From NCBI GenBank assembly GCA_020722825.1, contig DYKC01000008.1, positions 1 to 18,721 of the forward strand: a stretch of DNA of 18,721 nt, given 5' to 3'. Under the pieces are notes generated by a model. The model saw only the letters and a program-made list of their open reading frames with translations, did not search any database and was not told the DNA's origin. The stretch comes from Vermiphilus sp. (lineage in GTDB: Bacteria > Ratteibacteria > UBA8468 > B48-G9 > JAFGKM01). Below, one piece after another: positions 17,042 to 18,721 of the stretch (within the stretch, counting starts at the first letter, position 1; the number at the start of each line of letters is the position of its first letter). A program made the position numbers and the translations under genes.

Positions 17042-17136
17042 AATTCGTTGGGAAGCATTTTGCCTAAGGCTTGGTCCCTTCCGCGTTCAATCCATTCAAA
17101 TAGCTTTTCATTTTGCTGGTTGTAATATATTCTGTC
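17038..17136 (-). pseudogene. Minus-strand protein-like fragment, unknown
   Basis: A 32-codon open stretch with an in-frame stop on both sides reads YYNQQNEKLFEWIERGRDQ and then ALGKMLPNEL. The balanced residue use (Trp, charged pairs, a GRDQALGK segment) looks like real coding sequence rather than a random frame, yet there is no start codon. It is best explained as a relic of a degraded gene. I cannot name the family. Confidence 0.28.
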
Positions 17137-17369
17137 TCATGATAATATTAGTTGCTGATTGAGAATAGTTTTTCAGGCAGTTTAATGTTTGAAAATAATT
17201 CTAAATTTCTGCCTTGTTTGTCGGGATATAAACGGGATATTAAGGGATTACATTGGGTGAAATGGAATGACATGCAGTGACAAGGCGAAACTGCTCTAAC
17301 GTTTTTCAAATCAAAAACTTACAGGGTAACACGTTGAGGGGCAAGGACTTAGAAAAAACGGCTTTCCCG

Positions 17370-17388
17370 TGTCCTGCTCTCTCCGCCA
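17370..17388 (+). other. tRNA-Ser 3'-end-like sequence, candidate attachment-site relic
   Basis: The sequence TGTCCTGCTCTCTCCGCCA matches the T-stem, acceptor strand, discriminator G... CCA pattern at the 3' end of many bacterial tRNA-Ser genes. No matching 5' acceptor strand (GGAGAG) or T-loop is found upstream, so it is not a complete tRNA. Such 3' ends are left behind when elements integrate into tRNA genes. TGTCCTGCTCT recurs at 17469-17479, also followed by CCGCCA a little later. Confidence 0.27.
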
Positions 17389-17404
17389 ATTAGGAAAAGG
17401 GTTC

Positions 17405-17435
17405 GCTGGCTTGCCCTCTGCGAGGGCACGCCAGC
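17405..17435. terminator. Strong GC-rich hairpin, possible terminator
   Basis: GCTGGCTTGCCCTC (17405-17418) pairs with GAGGGCACGCCAGC (17422-17435) with one mismatch and a three-base loop. It is followed only by GATTTTA, so termination on the plus strand is possible but not textbook. It may instead be a structural repeat at the island edge. Confidence 0.42.
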
Positions 17436-17482
17436 CGATTTTAGGCGCAAAATTGAATTTTTTATCTTTGTCCTGCTCTGCG

Positions 17483-17500
17483 GGCCGCCAAAAGCGGGCC
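17483..17500 (+). terminator. GC-rich hairpin followed by a T-rich tract
   Basis: GGCCGC (17483-17488) pairs with GCGGGCC (17494-17500) with one bulged G around a CAAAA loop, followed by TTTCTTATTTT. It could insulate the downstream HTH gene from upstream transcription. Confidence 0.4.
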
Positions 17501-17513
17501 TTTCTTATTTTCC

Positions 17514-17555
17514 TTGACTGTTTGACTTTTATTTGTTATCTTATACTTATATAGA
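17514..17555 (+). promoter_or_regulatory. Probable promoter and controller-binding area of the HTH-methyltransferase unit
   Basis: Two adjacent eight-base repeats, TTGACTGT (17514-17521) and TTGACTTT (17522-17529), both carry a good -35-like TTGACT. Downstream are -10-like TATACT (17542-17547) and TATAGA (17550-17555), though no pair has the ideal 17-base spacing. Tandem repeats over a promoter are where controller proteins of restriction-modification systems bind, so an operator is plausible. Confidence 0.33.
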
Positions 17556-17587
17556 ATTATAGCAAAACAATTTAATGTTATCAAGTT

Positions 17588-17800
17588 ATGGAAAATAATC
17601 AAGAGAATAAATTAGGCAAGAAAATAAAGGCATTGCGCCTTAAACTTGAACTTTCCCAAGACAAATTCGCAAGAAAAGCGAATATTCCTTATACTACCTT
17701 AACCAAAATTGAAACAGGAGTAATTAGAAAACCATCGGTTTTTGTAATGGCGAAAATTGCCAAAGCGTTAAATATGACGGTGGATGAGTTGATAAAATAA
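17588..17800 (+). CDS. Small Xre-family HTH protein, candidate restriction-modification controller
   Basis: A 70-residue single-domain helix-turn-helix protein. LGKKIKALRLKLELSQDKFARKANIPYTTLTKIETG is the canonical Xre/HTH-3 fold (about residues 9-44), followed by KPSVFVMAKIAKALNMTVDELIK, the closing helices. Size and context match controller (C) proteins of type II restriction-modification systems, which dimerise and time expression of the nuclease. It ends five bases before the methyltransferase start. No ribosome binding site is visible, so the message may be leaderless or nearly so; an in-frame TAA at 17573 fixes the start at ATG 17588. A plain Xre regulator unconnected with restriction is the alternative. 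Confidence 0.82.
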   Translation: MENNQENKLGKKIKALRLKLELSQDKFARKANIPYTTLTKIETGVIRKPSVFVMAKIAKALNMTVDELIK

Positions 17801-17805
17801 AAAGT

Positions 17806-18721
17806 ATGGTAACGAAACATAAAATTATCATTGGTGATTCAAGGGATATGAAAGAGATAGCTGATAAGTCTGTTCATCTTGTTATTACCTCTCCGCCATA
17901 TTGGCAGTTAAAAGATTATGGTGCGAAAGAGCAGATTGGTTTTAATGATAGTTACGAAGATTATATTAATAACTTGAATTTGGTGTGGAATGAATGTTTT
18001 CGGGTACTGCACGAAGGCTGTAGATTATGCATTAACATTGGCGACCAATTCGCTCGTTCGGTATATTATGGACGGTATAAAATAATTCCCATTCGCACGG
18101 AAATTATTAAATTTTGCGAGTCTATCGGTTTTGATTATATGGGAGCTATTATCTGGCAAAAACCTACAACAATGAACACTACTGGCGGGGCAACGGTTAT
18201 GGGTAGTTTTCCGTACCCAAGAAATGGAATTATAAAAATAGATTATGAATTCATTTTAATTTTCAAAAAACCAGGTAATCCGCCAAAGGCATCTAAAGAA
18301 TTAAAAGAAAGATCCAAATTAGGCAAAGAGGAATGGAATGAATATTTTTCCGGACACTGGAATTTTAATGGAGAAAAACAAACTAAACACCTCGCAATGT
18401 TTCCCGAAGAATTACCCAAAAGATTAATAAAAATGTTTAGTTTTGTAGGTGATACAATTTTAGACCCATTTTTAGGAAGCGGGACAACAACATTGGCGGC
18501 TAAAAATTTGGGCCGTAATTCAATCGGGTATGAAATAAATCCACAATTTTTCTCTTTTATTAAGGAAAAAATTGGAGATAAAGAAGATACCCAGAAAGTT
18601 AGGTTTGAATTTATAAAACAAGAGACAGTAACGAATGATTGGAAATCAAAAATCCAAAATTTACCCTATCAGTTTCATGACCCGGTTAAATTTGATAAAA
18701 AAGTTGATCCCAAAAAATTAA
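17806..18721 (+). CDS. DNA methyltransferase, beta-class N4-cytosine/N6-adenine type (partial)
   Basis: An open frame of 305 codons from ATG 17806 runs off the window edge without a stop. GDSRDM opens the fold; TSPPYW (residues 28-33) is catalytic motif IV of amino-methyltransferases, and the Ser-Pro-Pro form is common in N4-cytosine enzymes. HLAMFPEELPKRLI leads into DPFLGSGTT (220-228), motif I of the S-adenosylmethionine pocket, with GYEINPQF after it. Motif IV before motif I defines the beta class. A variable, presumed target-recognition region lies between them. With the small HTH gene directly upstream, a type II restriction-modification cassette is likely; a nuclease gene would lie beyond the window. 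The gene is strikingly AT-rich compared with the operon, consistent with transfer. An orphan methyltransferase is possible. Confidence 0.88.
   Translation, partial: MVTKHKIIIGDSRDMKEIADKSVHLVITSPPYWQLKDYGAKEQIGFNDSYEDYINNLNLVWNECFRVLHEGCRLCINIGDQFARSVYYGRYKIIPIRTEIIKFCESIGFDYMGAIIWQKPTTMNTTGGATVMGSFPYPRNGIIKIDYEFILIFKKPGNPPKASKELKERSKLGKEEWNEYFSGHWNFNGEKQTKHLAMFPEELPKRLIKMFSFVGDTILDPFLGSGTTTLAAKNLGRNSIGYEINPQFFSFIKEKIGDKEDTQKVRFEFIKQETVTNDWKSKIQNLPYQFHDPVKFDKKVDPKKL

Larger units (their letters stand above)
16522..17587. other. About 1 kb intergenic stretch without a convincing gene
   Basis: No reading frame of recognisable family lies here. It contains a weak terminator (16622-16642), hairpins at 16655-16673, 17405-17435 and 17483-17500, minus-strand protein-like scraps (16904-17136), a tRNA-3'-end-like sequence with an 11-base direct repeat at 17370 and 17469, and the promoter area for the HTH gene. 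It separates the catabolic operon from the AT-rich methyltransferase cassette and looks like decayed or island-boundary DNA. Confidence 0.6.

Noticed and set aside
17280..17388. A complete tRNA-Ser gene
   Set aside because: The 3' end looks right, but no GGAGAG-type 5' acceptor strand, D-arm or anticodon arm is present upstream.
17369..17554. 61-codon plus-strand ORF over the hairpins
   Set aside because: It runs through two GC-rich inverted repeats and the promoter area, with no ribosome site or domain.
16522..17587. CRISPR array or insertion sequence in the gap
   Set aside because: There are no regularly spaced repeats, and no transposase frame or paired terminal inverted repeats are visible.

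Overview
The window looks like part of a bacterial genome of the PVC type (Lentisphaerota, Planctomycetota or Verrucomicrobiota), or a similar metagenome lineage. The main clues are a pseudopilin with the FTLIELLVV leader and a C-terminal H-X9-DG motif, a DUF6785/DUF6784-type membrane protein, LacI control and many glycoside-hydrolase-like proteins. No ribosomal or other taxonomic marker is present, so the phylum is an inference.

Region 1 (1-2251) holds the end of a parallel-beta-helix (GH28-like) protein and a compact GH2 beta-mannosidase that stops right after its catalytic barrel. Region 2 (2354-16521) is one long same-strand cluster behind a near-consensus sigma70 promoter. It encodes a LacI-family regulator, an ADP-ribosylglycohydrolase-fold protein with an extra C-terminal beta domain, a pseudopilin, a secreted four-module carbohydrate-active protein, a beta-propeller glycosidase-like protein, an M14 metallopeptidase (ATGA overlap with the previous gene), a polytopic DUF6785/6784 membrane protein, a medium-chain dehydrogenase, an SGNH hydrolase and an amidohydrolase. 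Spacing is short and most genes have clear ribosome binding sites, so this reads as a LacI-controlled catabolic operon for a decorated glycan or glycoconjugate. No ABC, PTS, MFS or SusCD transporter is present; the membrane protein is the only candidate importer.

The operon ends in damage. The amidohydrolase reading frame runs in frame into the middle of a second, unrelated SGNH hydrolase, which is itself internally deleted and frameshifted. This is either a deletion scar or an assembly chimera.

Region 3 (16522-17587) is about 1 kb without a convincing gene. It holds a weak terminator, several hairpins, minus-strand protein-like scraps and a short tRNA-Ser-3'-end-like sequence ending in CCGCCA. 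Region 4 (17588-18721) is visibly more AT-rich. It encodes a small Xre-type HTH protein five bases upstream of a DNA methyltransferase with TSPPYW and DPFLGSGTT motifs, which runs off the window. This fits the start of a controller-regulated restriction-modification cassette, probably acquired.
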